From positions 992,001 through 1,056,000 of the forward strand of contig CP016490.1 of NCBI GenBank assembly GCA_002966495.1: a stretch of DNA of 64,000 nucleotides, read 5' to 3'. The translations under genes and the position numbers were made by a program. Positions 34,310 through 42,559 of this stretch are shown in pieces. The stretch is from Halomonas sp. GFAJ-1. Lineage in GTDB: Bacteria; Pseudomonadota; Gammaproteobacteria; Pseudomonadales; Halomonadaceae. The notes beneath the pieces were generated by a model. It was not told the DNA's origin, ran no database searches, and saw only the letters and a program-made list of their open reading frames with translations. Numbering within the stretch: position 1 is the stretch's first letter; the number at the start of each line of letters is the position of its first letter.

Positions 34310-35623
34310 ATGATGCAACGCTTATCTATTTTGCTTGTGGAAGATGATCCCGGTGATGCCGGTCTTATTAAGTATACGCTTAAGTATGAAGATCAAGAGA
34401 CCACGCTAGATTGGGTAAGCAGCCTCTCAGAGTTAGCCGATTATTTACAGCAAGCGCCCTTACTCCCTGATGTTATTCTGCTCGATTTAAGCTTGCCAGA
34501 CTCAAGCGGTATTGCAACGGTACAAGCCTGTAAAAGGCTCGCTGCTGGAACGCCCATCGTTGTATTGACAGGTTACGACGACGCTCACTTTGCGCTAGAA
34601 GTGCTTGAAATGGGTGCTCAAGACTATCTTGTTAAAGGCAGTATCGATGCGGACTCTTTAAAACGCACCATACGCTATGCCATTAGCCGCGCTAAGCTTG
34701 AGCAACGTTTAGTGCTTTCTGAAGAGCGCATGGCGGCAGCCATTGAAGGGGGCAAACTAGGGGTTTGGGACTGGTTGTTTGACCGCAATGAGTTTGTTTT
34801 TAGTGATCGCTGGCTGGCTACCGTGGGCTTTAAATCTGATAGTCCAGACCTGCCCGCTAATGCTGAAGCCTGGATAGAGCGCATACATCCTGAAGAGCGC
34901 CAACATTTTGAGCTAGCCGTTGAACGCTACCTGTCTGGCGAGTTGCCTAATTACCAGTGCGAATTTCGTATCCTTCACCGTGATGGCCATTGGGTGTGGT
35001 TATTTGAATCCGGTCACGTCACTGAGCGAGACGCGCAGGGAAACCCTATTCGCATGGTAGGCGTACAACAGGATATTAGTGAGCGAAAAGCGATGGAGGA
35101 GCGGCTGATCCATTTAGCGATGCATGACGAGTTAACGGGTTTGCTTAATCGCCGTAGCTTCATGAATATAGCGGACAGAGAGTACGGGCGAGTTAAGCGC
35201 CAAGCTGACTACTGTGTTGGCATGCTGATGCTCGATTTAGATAGGTTTAAAAGTGTTAATGATACCTATGGGCATGCTGCGGGAGATGAAGTGTTAAAAC
35301 GCTTTTCACACGTGGTAACTGAGCAGTTAAGGGAAAACGATGTATTTGCCCGTTTAGGGGGGGAGGAGTTTGCTGTTTTACTTCCTCACACGGAACGAGA
35401 TGGCGTAGAAAAAGCGGCTGAAAAGCTTAGAGCGGCTGTTGAAAGCCTAAATATTGACCTTGATGAAACATTAACGATCAAGGTAACGACCAGTATAGGC
35501 GCTACCATGATGCACCCTGATGATGATCGACCCGACGGGGGGCTAGCCAGAGCAGATAGCGCGCTTTATAACGCAAAGAACAGTGGTCGGAATCGTGTTT
35601 GTGTGAATGTAAATAGTGCCTAG
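34310..35623 (+). CDS. Response regulator diguanylate cyclase (REC-PAS-GGDEF)
   Basis: A 437-residue protein with an N-terminal receiver domain (residues ~5-125; phosphoacceptor Asp in VILLDLSLPDSSG, Lys in YLVKG), a PAS_3-type PAS/PAC domain (~140-265) and a C-terminal GGDEF domain. The active site is RLGGEEF and the product-inhibition site RxxD is present as REND five residues before it, so it should be an active, feedback-controlled c-di-GMP synthase. There is no EAL domain. It is the first gene of a four-gene signalling operon. A second ATG at 34313 has better ribosome-site spacing. Confidence 0.92.
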   Translation: MMQRLSILLVEDDPGDAGLIKYTLKYEDQETTLDWVSSLSELADYLQQAPLLPDVILLDLSLPDSSGIATVQACKRLAAGTPIVVLTGYDDAHFALEVLEMGAQDYLVKGSIDADSLKRTIRYAISRAKLEQRLVLSEERMAAAIEGGKLGVWDWLFDRNEFVFSDRWLATVGFKSDSPDLPANAEAWIERIHPEERQHFELAVERYLSGELPNYQCEFRILHRDGHWVWLFESGHVTERDAQGNPIRMVGVQQDISERKAMEERLIHLAMHDELTGLLNRRSFMNIADREYGRVKRQADYCVGMLMLDLDRFKSVNDTYGHAAGDEVLKRFSHVVTEQLRENDVFARLGGEEFAVLLPHTERDGVEKAAEKLRAAVESLNIDLDETLTIKVTTSIGATMMHPDDDRPDGGLARADSALYNAKNSGRNRVCVNVNSA

Positions 35624-35649
35624 CTTTTAATGCGATAAGGATAAACGGT

Positions 35650-38208
35650 ATGCAGTTGGCCGCGTCTATAAAAATAACGAAGCAAGGCTGGCTCACCCCT
35701 TTAGTGTTAGCGCTTCTACTACTCCTGCCGTGTATTGCCCAGGCTTCTCTGACTATCGGTGTCTTTGCCTACCGCGACGCAAGCGCTGTAGAGCAGGAGT
35801 TTGCCCCTGTGGCAGACGCTGTGAATAGCGCTTTTCCGGAGCGGACTGTCGAGCTTAGCGCTTTAAGCCTGGAGCAGTTAGAAGCCGCTATCGAGGCGGG
35901 AAACCTTGATTTTGTTCTCACCAATCCGCTGCACTTTTTAACGATACGCCACCAATACGATGTAAGTGGCGCTTTGGCAACACTCTCCCGTCCTTATGCA
36001 GGACATCGGCTTAATGCACTGGGTGGTGTCATCGTCACACATGCAAATCGTGATGCTCTTCAGCAGCTTGAAGACCTTGAAGGCTTAGTCATTGGCATGC
36101 CGGGTAAGCGTTTTTTAGGGGGTTACCTTACCCAAGCGTATGAAATCTATCAGCATGGATTTCGCCCTGAACGTTTTGCTGTTTATCGCGAACTAGGTAA
36201 CCACGACGCCGTTATTCAAGCCTTGATAGATAAAGACATAGACGCGGGGTTTGTGAGAACCGGGACGCTCGAATTATGGCAGCAAGAGAGCAGGGAGGGT
36301 ATTGATCAACTCAAGGTATTGAATGCCCAGCAGCATACTCACTTTCCTCTTGAGCACTCAACTCGCCTGTATCCCGAATGGTCATTTGCCGCGCTGCCCC
36401 GCGTCTCTGAAGAAGATAAACGAACGGTGAGCAGAGCATTACTTAATATGCCGCCCGATGCACCCTTAGGGTTTGTTGCCCCTATGGATTACTTGCGCCT
36501 TGAAGAGACGGCTAGGGCGTTGCAGGTGCCGCCTTATAACCCTGTCAATGCCCCGTTGTTGCTACGTTTGCAGCGTGAGCTTGGCAATTGGCTGTGGGTT
36601 TTCACCGTATTACTAAGTGGTTTGATTGTCTCTTTACTGCTGCTGGGCGTTCTGTATTGGCGGGGGCGTAAGCACTTGGTCAAAATTAAAGAGCAGCGCC
36701 AGGCACTTAATCATATTTTGTGGGGGACGGCGGCAGGCACCTGGGAGTGGAATGTTCAAACAGGCGAAACGCGTTTTAACGAACGCTGGGCAGAGATGGT
36801 TGGTTATCGCCTAGCTGAGCTTCAGCCCACGACCATTGATACGTGGATGACGTTTTGTCACCCAGATGATCTAGCTCGCTCTAATGCTGCCCTTCAAGAC
36901 CACTTTGAGGGACGTGTAGACAGCTATAGCATGGAAGCGCGTATGCGCCATCGAGATGGGCATTGGGTTTGGGTGCATGACCGTGGCCGCATTGTAGAGC
37001 GAGATGAAGTAGGAGCACCGTTATGGATGGCGGGCACGCATACCGATATCACGTCTCGCAAAGAAGCAGAGGGAGAAGCCTTTGAGGTGACAGAGCAGCT
37101 CAAAAAGTTGGCAACCCTGCTGCCTGGTACCATCTACCAGTATCACCTTGCGCCCAGCGGCCATGCCTGCTTTCCCTACGCCAGCCCAGGCATTGAAGCT
37201 ATTTATGGCGTAACTATTGAAGAAGCGGCAAGTGATATAACGCGTATATTTAATGCTATTCACCCGGATGACCGGGAGACCGTCGCAGAGAGTATTCGAC
37301 AGTCAGCAGAGACATTGACTATTTGGCATGCTAACTACCGTGTTAACCATCCTAACGGCAAGCTGCTGTGGATAGACGGCATTGCCATGCCAGAGCGTTT
37401 AAGCGATGGCGGTACCATATGGCACGGTTACTTACGTGACATAACGGCTGCTTACTTACTGCAAAAGGAACGCGACGAATACCGAGAATCCTTAGAAAAA
37501 TCAAACCAAGAGCTTGAGCATTTTGCTTACGCGGCATCGCATGATTTACGTCAGCCGCTGCGCATGGTGACCAGCTATGGGCAGCTGCTACAGCGCCACT
37601 TGGGGGACACCCTAGATGACGATGGCCGCACGATGCTGCATTACATGAGTGATGGTGCCAAGCGTATGGATGCCATGCTGCTCTCGCTACTTGAGTATTC
37701 CCGAGTGGGCCGTAAAGGGCAGCCTATGCAAATGATGTCTCTCAAGGCATCCCTTGATGAAGCGCTGCACTTTCTAAAACCTAGTATTGATGAAGCGCAG
37801 GCGCAGGTAACGGTTACTGGTGATTGGCCAGACGTCGTCGCTAGCCCGGATGAAATGACCCGGCTTTTTCAGAATCTGATAGGCAACGCATTAAAATATT
37901 GTGCAACCGACCAGGCAGTGACCATTGATATTGCCGTCATCGAACTCTCTGATCCAGCATGCTGGCAAATCAGTATCTGCGATAACGGTATTGGCATCGC
38001 GCCAGAGCACATTGAGCGCCTATTCAAAGTGTTTCAACGCCTGCATACCCGTGAAAAATATGAAGGCACTGGCGTAGGGCTAGCGGTTTGCCGCAAGATT
38101 ATCGATCGTTATGACGGACGCATTTGGATAGAGTCTGAGGGTGAGGGGAAAGGCAGCTGTTGTATCTTTACACTACCCATAAGAAATGCCGCTCAAGGAG
38201 CCGATTAA
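35650..38208 (+). CDS. Sensor histidine kinase with PhnD-like periplasmic domain and two PAS domains
   Basis: An 852-residue kinase. A signal peptide (~1-32) is followed by a PhnD/phosphonate-binding-protein-like sensor domain (~33-300, with TIGVFAYRD and DFVLTNPLHFLTIRHQY), a membrane helix (~316-338), two PAS domains (~350-475 and ~480-612), HisKA with phosphoacceptor His631 (ASHDLRQPLRM), and HATPase_c (LIGNALKYC, DNGIGI, GTGVGLAV). PhnD-like sensor domains occur in TtrS-type kinases; the ligand is unknown. It starts 26 bases after the cyclase gene and overlaps the next gene by one base. Confidence 0.9.
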   Translation: MQLAASIKITKQGWLTPLVLALLLLLPCIAQASLTIGVFAYRDASAVEQEFAPVADAVNSAFPERTVELSALSLEQLEAAIEAGNLDFVLTNPLHFLTIRHQYDVSGALATLSRPYAGHRLNALGGVIVTHANRDALQQLEDLEGLVIGMPGKRFLGGYLTQAYEIYQHGFRPERFAVYRELGNHDAVIQALIDKDIDAGFVRTGTLELWQQESREGIDQLKVLNAQQHTHFPLEHSTRLYPEWSFAALPRVSEEDKRTVSRALLNMPPDAPLGFVAPMDYLRLEETARALQVPPYNPVNAPLLLRLQRELGNWLWVFTVLLSGLIVSLLLLGVLYWRGRKHLVKIKEQRQALNHILWGTAAGTWEWNVQTGETRFNERWAEMVGYRLAELQPTTIDTWMTFCHPDDLARSNAALQDHFEGRVDSYSMEARMRHRDGHWVWVHDRGRIVERDEVGAPLWMAGTHTDITSRKEAEGEAFEVTEQLKKLATLLPGTIYQYHLAPSGHACFPYASPGIEAIYGVTIEEAASDITRIFNAIHPDDRETVAESIRQSAETLTIWHANYRVNHPNGKLLWIDGIAMPERLSDGGTIWHGYLRDITAAYLLQKERDEYRESLEKSNQELEHFAYAASHDLRQPLRMVTSYGQLLQRHLGDTLDDDGRTMLHYMSDGAKRMDAMLLSLLEYSRVGRKGQPMQMMSLKASLDEALHFLKPSIDEAQAQVTVTGDWPDVVASPDEMTRLFQNLIGNALKYCATDQAVTIDIAVIELSDPACWQISICDNGIGIAPEHIERLFKVFQRLHTREKYEGTGVGLAVCRKIIDRYDGRIWIESEGEGKGSCCIFTLPIRNAAQGAD

Positions 38209-39521
38209 TGCGACACACACCGCGGTTTCTCGGCTACCTGCTGGTGTTGCAGCTATTATTGCCGATGTTCGCCTGGGCCACTCCAAGTTTTGATGAATAT
38301 TTTGAACGTCACTCAGCGCCTATGTGGATGATTGACACCACGAGTGGGGACATTGTGCGCGCCAACGCCGCTGCTTATGAATTTTATGGCTACGATGATC
38401 TTGAGCAGCGCAATATACGTCAAATTAATCTGTTAACGCCGGCACAGATAGAAGAGGAAATTGCGCGCGCGAGTGAACGCTCTTCCAACCATTTGTTCAT
38501 GCGCCATAGGCTTGCCAATGGCAACATCAAAGTAGTTGGTATTAATACCCAGCGGCACAATATCGATGGCCGCGAGGTATTAATATCGTCCATCTACGAT
38601 ACCAGCGAGTTCGAAAGCTCTGCTGAGCGGCACTATATCAAAAGCGTTGAGCAGCAGGTGGACCTGCAGACAGCCGCATTAATAGCCGCTGAACGTAGAA
38701 CGAGATGGATAAGTTTAATCGCTACCTCTGCGCAGGCGTTGTTTATCGCATTGCTGCTTTTTATGATTTTCCGGCTACGTAAAGCAAAGAAAGATAATGA
38801 ACAGTTAATTGATGCGCTTTCTCATCAGAATCGCGATTTGGAGCGGCTAGGTCATGCAATGGCCCACCACTTTCAAGAGCCAAGCCGACGCTTAATTAGT
38901 TTTTCTCAGCAATTAAAAAGGGAAGTTGTTGATGCTGCTTCTCCAGGCACGGCAATGGCCGTTCACTATATAAGTACCCAGTCTCAACGTTTAAGCGAGC
39001 TCGTGGCAGATGTACAGCGCTATTTAAGTCTGGGTACCGTACCGCCTGTATTTGAGCGGCTGGATACTCTGTCCATCCTGCAAGATGTCTATCAGATGGA
39101 ACGTCTATTAGACCCCATGCGGTTAGAGTGCGAGCTGGAGATAGCTACACCGCTGCCCCGTGTTTATTTTGATAAGAAACAGCTAAGCCTTATTTTTAAA
39201 ATATTACTGCACAATGCTTGGCAGTACCGCTGTAAAGATAGGCCGCTACGTGTGGTGGTGAGTGGGCTGAAGGTGGGTGACCGAGTACGTTTTCGGGTAG
39301 AGGATAATGGCCAGGGTGTTGCACCTGAATATCGTGAGCAAATCTTCGATATGTTTTCACGCCTAGTGCCTAATAACGAAGAGTACCCAGGTACAGGGAT
39401 GGGGTTAGCACTGGTGGCCAAAGCACTTAGAAAGACCAACGGCCGTATAAGCATTGAAGATGGCCCCCAAGGGGGAGCCTGTTTTATATTTGATTTGCCA
39501 TCGGCAGGGAGTGAAAAATGA
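38208..39521 (+). CDS. Sensor histidine kinase with extracytoplasmic PAS domain
   Basis: A 437-residue kinase. A hydrophobic N-terminus resembling a signal peptide (ending about MFAWA) is followed by a PAS-like domain (~20-140, DEYFERHSAPMWMIDTTSG), a membrane helix (~165-187), a dimerisation region and HATPase_c (DNGQGV, GTGMGLALV). The H-box reads AHHFQEPSRR: His220 aligns with the phosphoacceptor, but the acidic residue normally next to it is His221. The ATG at 38208 is in TAATG with the previous stop and has an AAGGAG site; an open frame from 38160 is longer but less likely. Confidence 0.85.
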   Translation: MRHTPRFLGYLLVLQLLLPMFAWATPSFDEYFERHSAPMWMIDTTSGDIVRANAAAYEFYGYDDLEQRNIRQINLLTPAQIEEEIARASERSSNHLFMRHRLANGNIKVVGINTQRHNIDGREVLISSIYDTSEFESSAERHYIKSVEQQVDLQTAALIAAERRTRWISLIATSAQALFIALLLFMIFRLRKAKKDNEQLIDALSHQNRDLERLGHAMAHHFQEPSRRLISFSQQLKREVVDAASPGTAMAVHYISTQSQRLSELVADVQRYLSLGTVPPVFERLDTLSILQDVYQMERLLDPMRLECELEIATPLPRVYFDKKQLSLIFKILLHNAWQYRCKDRPLRVVVSGLKVGDRVRFRVEDNGQGVAPEYREQIFDMFSRLVPNNEEYPGTGMGLALVAKALRKTNGRISIEDGPQGGACFIFDLPSAGSEK

Positions 39522-39949
39522 CGCGCGCGCAGTTTAAAGTATTGCTGGTGGAAGATGAACCCGCGGATGTGCACCTCACTAAAATGGCCTTCAATGAAGG
39601 TAAAGTACTGGTGGATGTGCATGACGTGGGAGATGGTGTTGAGGCGTTAGCATTTTTAAAGCAGGAAGCCCCCTATCAGAATGCGCCAAAGCCGGACTTA
39701 ATTCTGCTCGATCTTAATATGCCGCGTATGGATGGCAAAACGTTCCTGAAAAAATTCAAAACCTTGGAAACACTTCGTCAAATACCGGTGGTTGTATTAA
39801 CCACGTCGGAAGCAGAGTCCGATATTATTGACTCTTACGATCTTGGCGCTTCGGGCTTTATTGTCAAACCTGTTGATATAGATCAGTTTATTAACGCTAT
39901 CCAGGCGCTAGAAGAGTACTGGTTGACGTTGGTAAGAAGGCCATCTTAA
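39518..39949 (+). CDS. Single-domain response regulator (Rcp1-type)
   Basis: A 143-residue receiver-only protein. Acidic pocket LLVEDEPADVH, phosphoacceptor Asp in LILLDLNMPRMDG, switch Thr in VVVLTTS and Lys in FIVKPVD are all present. The longer loop before the phosphoacceptor resembles Rcp1-like regulators that partner with phytochrome-type kinases. It overlaps the preceding kinase as ATGA, so the two are translationally coupled. It has no output domain and could act as a phosphate relay or sink toward the cyclase. Confidence 0.9.
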   Translation: MTRAQFKVLLVEDEPADVHLTKMAFNEGKVLVDVHDVGDGVEALAFLKQEAPYQNAPKPDLILLDLNMPRMDGKTFLKKFKTLETLRQIPVVVLTTSEAESDIIDSYDLGASGFIVKPVDIDQFINAIQALEEYWLTLVRRPS

Positions 39950-40340
39950 AAATGTGCGTGTTGTTTCTCTAACATGCGCCAGAACCTTCCTGTTAATCAT
40001 CATTGTGAATGCTCGCGCGATATTACTGAGAGTATGACGAGTAAATTTATGGGGCATCTACGGCAGCATAATTTTATATGGTTAGCTTTATTAGGGCAGT
40101 CTTAAGTTGAGCGGGGTATCATCACGTTAGTTAGCTCGTTACGGAATGCGCTCACCTCAATGGTGAGTCCTGCGCTGGTGAAGCGTTTCTAATAATTTGT
40201 AATGAGTCGTATTTTCTAAGAGTATTAGATAAACGCTTCTATACAGATCATTGAGGGTGTGTAGTGAGTGTTGAGTGCTATTCGTGAATGCGGGCGAAAA
40301 TGTTAATCCTGCTGATAAAAAAATAAGCGTAGAGGCTACG
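39950..40340 (+). other. Gene-poor stretch between signalling operon and cheZ
   Basis: These 391 AT-rich bases hold no convincing gene. A 43-codon frame from about 39975 (MRQNLPVNHHCECSRD...) has no clear ribosome site and no recognisable family. A small hairpin (CTCACC 40151-40156 with GGTGAG 40162-40167) lacks a T run. It probably contains the cheZ promoter, but no sigma28 element was seen. Confidence 0.4.
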
Positions 40341-41027
40341 ATGAGCACGACTAAGAATGCCCACGATTCGACAATGCCGTCGGTGTTGGGAAAGCACGAT
40401 AGTGCTGATGACATGATTCACCGCATAGGCTATGTAACTCGCCTGCTGCGCGACAGTATGAAAGAGCTGGGGTTGGATCAGCAGATCTCTCAGGCAGCGC
40501 AGGCGATCCCTGATGCTAATGATCGGCTTAGCTATGTGGCGGCAATGACAGAGCAGGCCGCTGAGCGCGCTTTAAATGCTGTTGAACGAGCCCAGCCATT
40601 ACAAGATGACCTTGAGAGTGCCGGCGATGCGCTGAGCCAGCGCTGGCAGAAAGCTGCCGCCGCGCTGGCCAAGGTGGACGGAGATGCGACGCTGATTGAA
40701 GATACCCAGCACTATCTAAGCCAGACGCTGCCGGATGCCACCGGCGCCACACAAAAAGAGCTGCTAGAAATCATGATGGCGCAAGATTTCCAAGATCTTA
40801 CCGGCCAAGTGATCAAAAAGATGATGGAAGTCATCAAGCTTATCGAAGAGCAGCTGGTTCAGGTGCTGGTGGATAATGTCCCGAATGTAACCGATGGGGT
40901 TAAGGCAGAAGATAACCGTGACGAGCATGCCAAGCTGCGAAACGGACCGCAGGTCAGTCAAAACAAGACTGATGTAGTGGCGGGGCAAGATCAGGTTGAT
41001 GACCTGCTGGATGAGCTAGGCTTTTAA
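40341..41027 (+). CDS. cheZ: Chemotaxis phosphatase CheZ
   Basis: A 228-residue CheY-P phosphatase. The helical hairpin carries MMAQDFQDLTGQVIKKMM, with the catalytic Gln in the DLTGQV segment and the nearby Asp. The C-terminal DQVDDLLDELGF is the CheY-docking helix. ATG at 40341 with AGAGG upstream is preferred over the frame from 40275. It is usually next to cheY within a chemotaxis cluster; here it stands alone behind a signalling operon, and no cheY with CheY-like length and context lies beside it. Confidence 0.92.
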   Translation: MSTTKNAHDSTMPSVLGKHDSADDMIHRIGYVTRLLRDSMKELGLDQQISQAAQAIPDANDRLSYVAAMTEQAAERALNAVERAQPLQDDLESAGDALSQRWQKAAAALAKVDGDATLIEDTQHYLSQTLPDATGATQKELLEIMMAQDFQDLTGQVIKKMMEVIKLIEEQLVQVLVDNVPNVTDGVKAEDNRDEHAKLRNGPQVSQNKTDVVAGQDQVDDLLDELGF

Positions 41028-41068
41028 CCGACACCTAGCCCGGTGGCTAGGCGCGGTTAGCTGCTGTA

Positions 41069-41701
41069 TTAATCTTCACTCTCTTCTTTTGCTGCCTGCT
41101 CTTTTTCCATGGCGCGCGCCATCGCCGGGCGTGCCGAATGGCGAGCGTGGTAAGCCACTAATGGCTCGGGTAACCGGTGCTTCATGCTAGCTGCCCAGCT
41201 TAGCGTATGGGTAAGAAATAGATCTGCCAGGGTAAACGTATCGCCGACAAGGGTTTCTTGGCCATCATAGCGGCGCTCAAGCGCGTGTAGTGCGCGCTGG
41301 AACTCCCACGCGGCGGTGGGTAAAACCGCGGGCACACGCCGTTCTTGGGGCAGGGCAAACTTATGCTTGGCCTGTAGCCACAGCGGCTGCTCAATTTCGG
41401 TAATGATAAAGCTCAGCCATTGATCTACCTGCGCACGCTCGGCAGCGCTGTTTGGCAGCAGGTTGCCGTCTCCATACTGTTCTGCGAGGTATCGGCAGAT
41501 AGGCGCCGACTCGAACAGTATTAGCTCACCATCTTCAATCACGGGCACCTTGCCGTCGGGGTGTCGGACTAAGTGCGCAGTGGTTTGTCCCTCGCCTTTA
41601 TCCAATGCGACATGCTGGCAGCGGTATTCCAGGCCGAGCTCTTCAAGTGTCCAGGTAACCCGCACCGAGCGAGAGTTCGGAAAGCTGTAGTTGGTTATCA
41701 T
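41069..41701 (-). CDS. Glutathione S-transferase family protein
   Basis: A 210-residue GST. The N-terminal thioredoxin-like domain runs to ~80 (MITNYSFPNSRSVRVTWTLEELG; Ser in the active-site region; GKVPVIEDGELILFESAPICRYLA), followed by an all-helical domain with DTFTLADLFLTHTLSW. The beta-class versus other assignment is unclear. It is probably a detoxification or disulfide-exchange enzyme and is monocistronic. Confidence 0.88.
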   Translation of the reverse strand: MITNYSFPNSRSVRVTWTLEELGLEYRCQHVALDKGEGQTTAHLVRHPDGKVPVIEDGELILFESAPICRYLAEQYGDGNLLPNSAAERAQVDQWLSFIITEIEQPLWLQAKHKFALPQERRVPAVLPTAAWEFQRALHALERRYDGQETLVGDTFTLADLFLTHTLSWAASMKHRLPEPLVAYHARHSARPAMARAMEKEQAAKEESED

Positions 41702-41767
41702 GAGGCGGCTCCTGTGATGTGCAGCGGAAGACTCACTTTAGGCACTGTCGTGCACGCTTGTCATTAC

Positions 41768-42529
41768 CTACTGCCCCCGGGCGCTACGAATACGTTCGTA
41801 GGCGTTACCAATCTCGCTGGTGCGGGCCTGGGCAACTTCGCGCATGCTGTCGGGAAGCCCTTTGCCAGCCAGTTTGTCTGGGTGGTTTTGGCTCATTAGG
41901 CGGCGGTAAGCCTTTTTGATCTCGGTATCGCTGGCATCTTCACTTACCCCCAACACTTGATACGCATCTTTAAGCGCTTCTTCGCTGGAGCCCTGGGAGT
42001 TGGCGGCTGCGCCGTGCAGCATTGCTTCAATTTGTTGAACTTCGGCTTCGCTGCAGCCAACACCGCGGGCCACCCGTAGAATCATTTCGTGCTCGGCGGG
42101 GTGGAGCACGCCGTCGGCAGCAATGGCGGTGAGCTGAACCTGCAAAAACACCTGACGTAAAATGGGCTGACGCTGGGTGAGGCGGTTGACGCTGGCCAGT
42201 TCTGCATCAAGATTGAAATTGTCGGCGCGACCGCGTTCAAAGGCGGCACGCGCTTTAGCGCGCTGTTCACCCTGGAGGTGCATCTGGTCGAACAGCTTTT
42301 CGGCTACGCCCAGCTCGCCATCCGTGACCTTGCCGTCGGCTTGGCACAGGCAGCCCATCACCGAAAAGATCGACTCTAGAAAGCCCTCTTGGATTTGCAT
42401 TCGCGCGATGGTTAAGCGGCGTTTGATGCGCCGTCCCAGCCACCAGCCTAAAACACCCCCCGTGAGCAAGCCCCAAGAACCGCCAATGGCGAGGCCAATC
42501 AGGCCAAATAGAATAATTAGAAATAGCAT
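41768..42529 (-). CDS. djlA: Co-chaperone DjlA
   Basis: A 253-residue membrane-anchored J-domain protein. One N-terminal transmembrane helix with glycine repeats (IGGSWGLLTGGVLGWWLG) is followed by a TerB-like helical domain (~50-175) and a C-terminal J domain (~190-253) with the HPD motif in MSQNHPDKLAGKG. It stimulates DnaK at the inner membrane. It lies just downstream of dxs on the same strand. Confidence 0.93.
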   Translation of the reverse strand: MLFLIILFGLIGLAIGGSWGLLTGGVLGWWLGRRIKRRLTIARMQIQEGFLESIFSVMGCLCQADGKVTDGELGVAEKLFDQMHLQGEQRAKARAAFERGRADNFNLDAELASVNRLTQRQPILRQVFLQVQLTAIAADGVLHPAEHEMILRVARGVGCSEAEVQQIEAMLHGAAANSQGSSEEALKDAYQVLGVSEDASDTEIKKAYRRLMSQNHPDKLAGKGLPDSMREVAQARTSEIGNAYERIRSARGQ

Positions 42530-42559
42530 TGCATTCTCAAATATTTAAACGTCAAAAAA

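Noticed and set aside
41036..41053. Hairpin CCTAGCC-CGGT-GGCTAGG after cheZ as a terminator
   Set aside because: It has a short stem with no T run on either strand; support is too weak for a terminator call.
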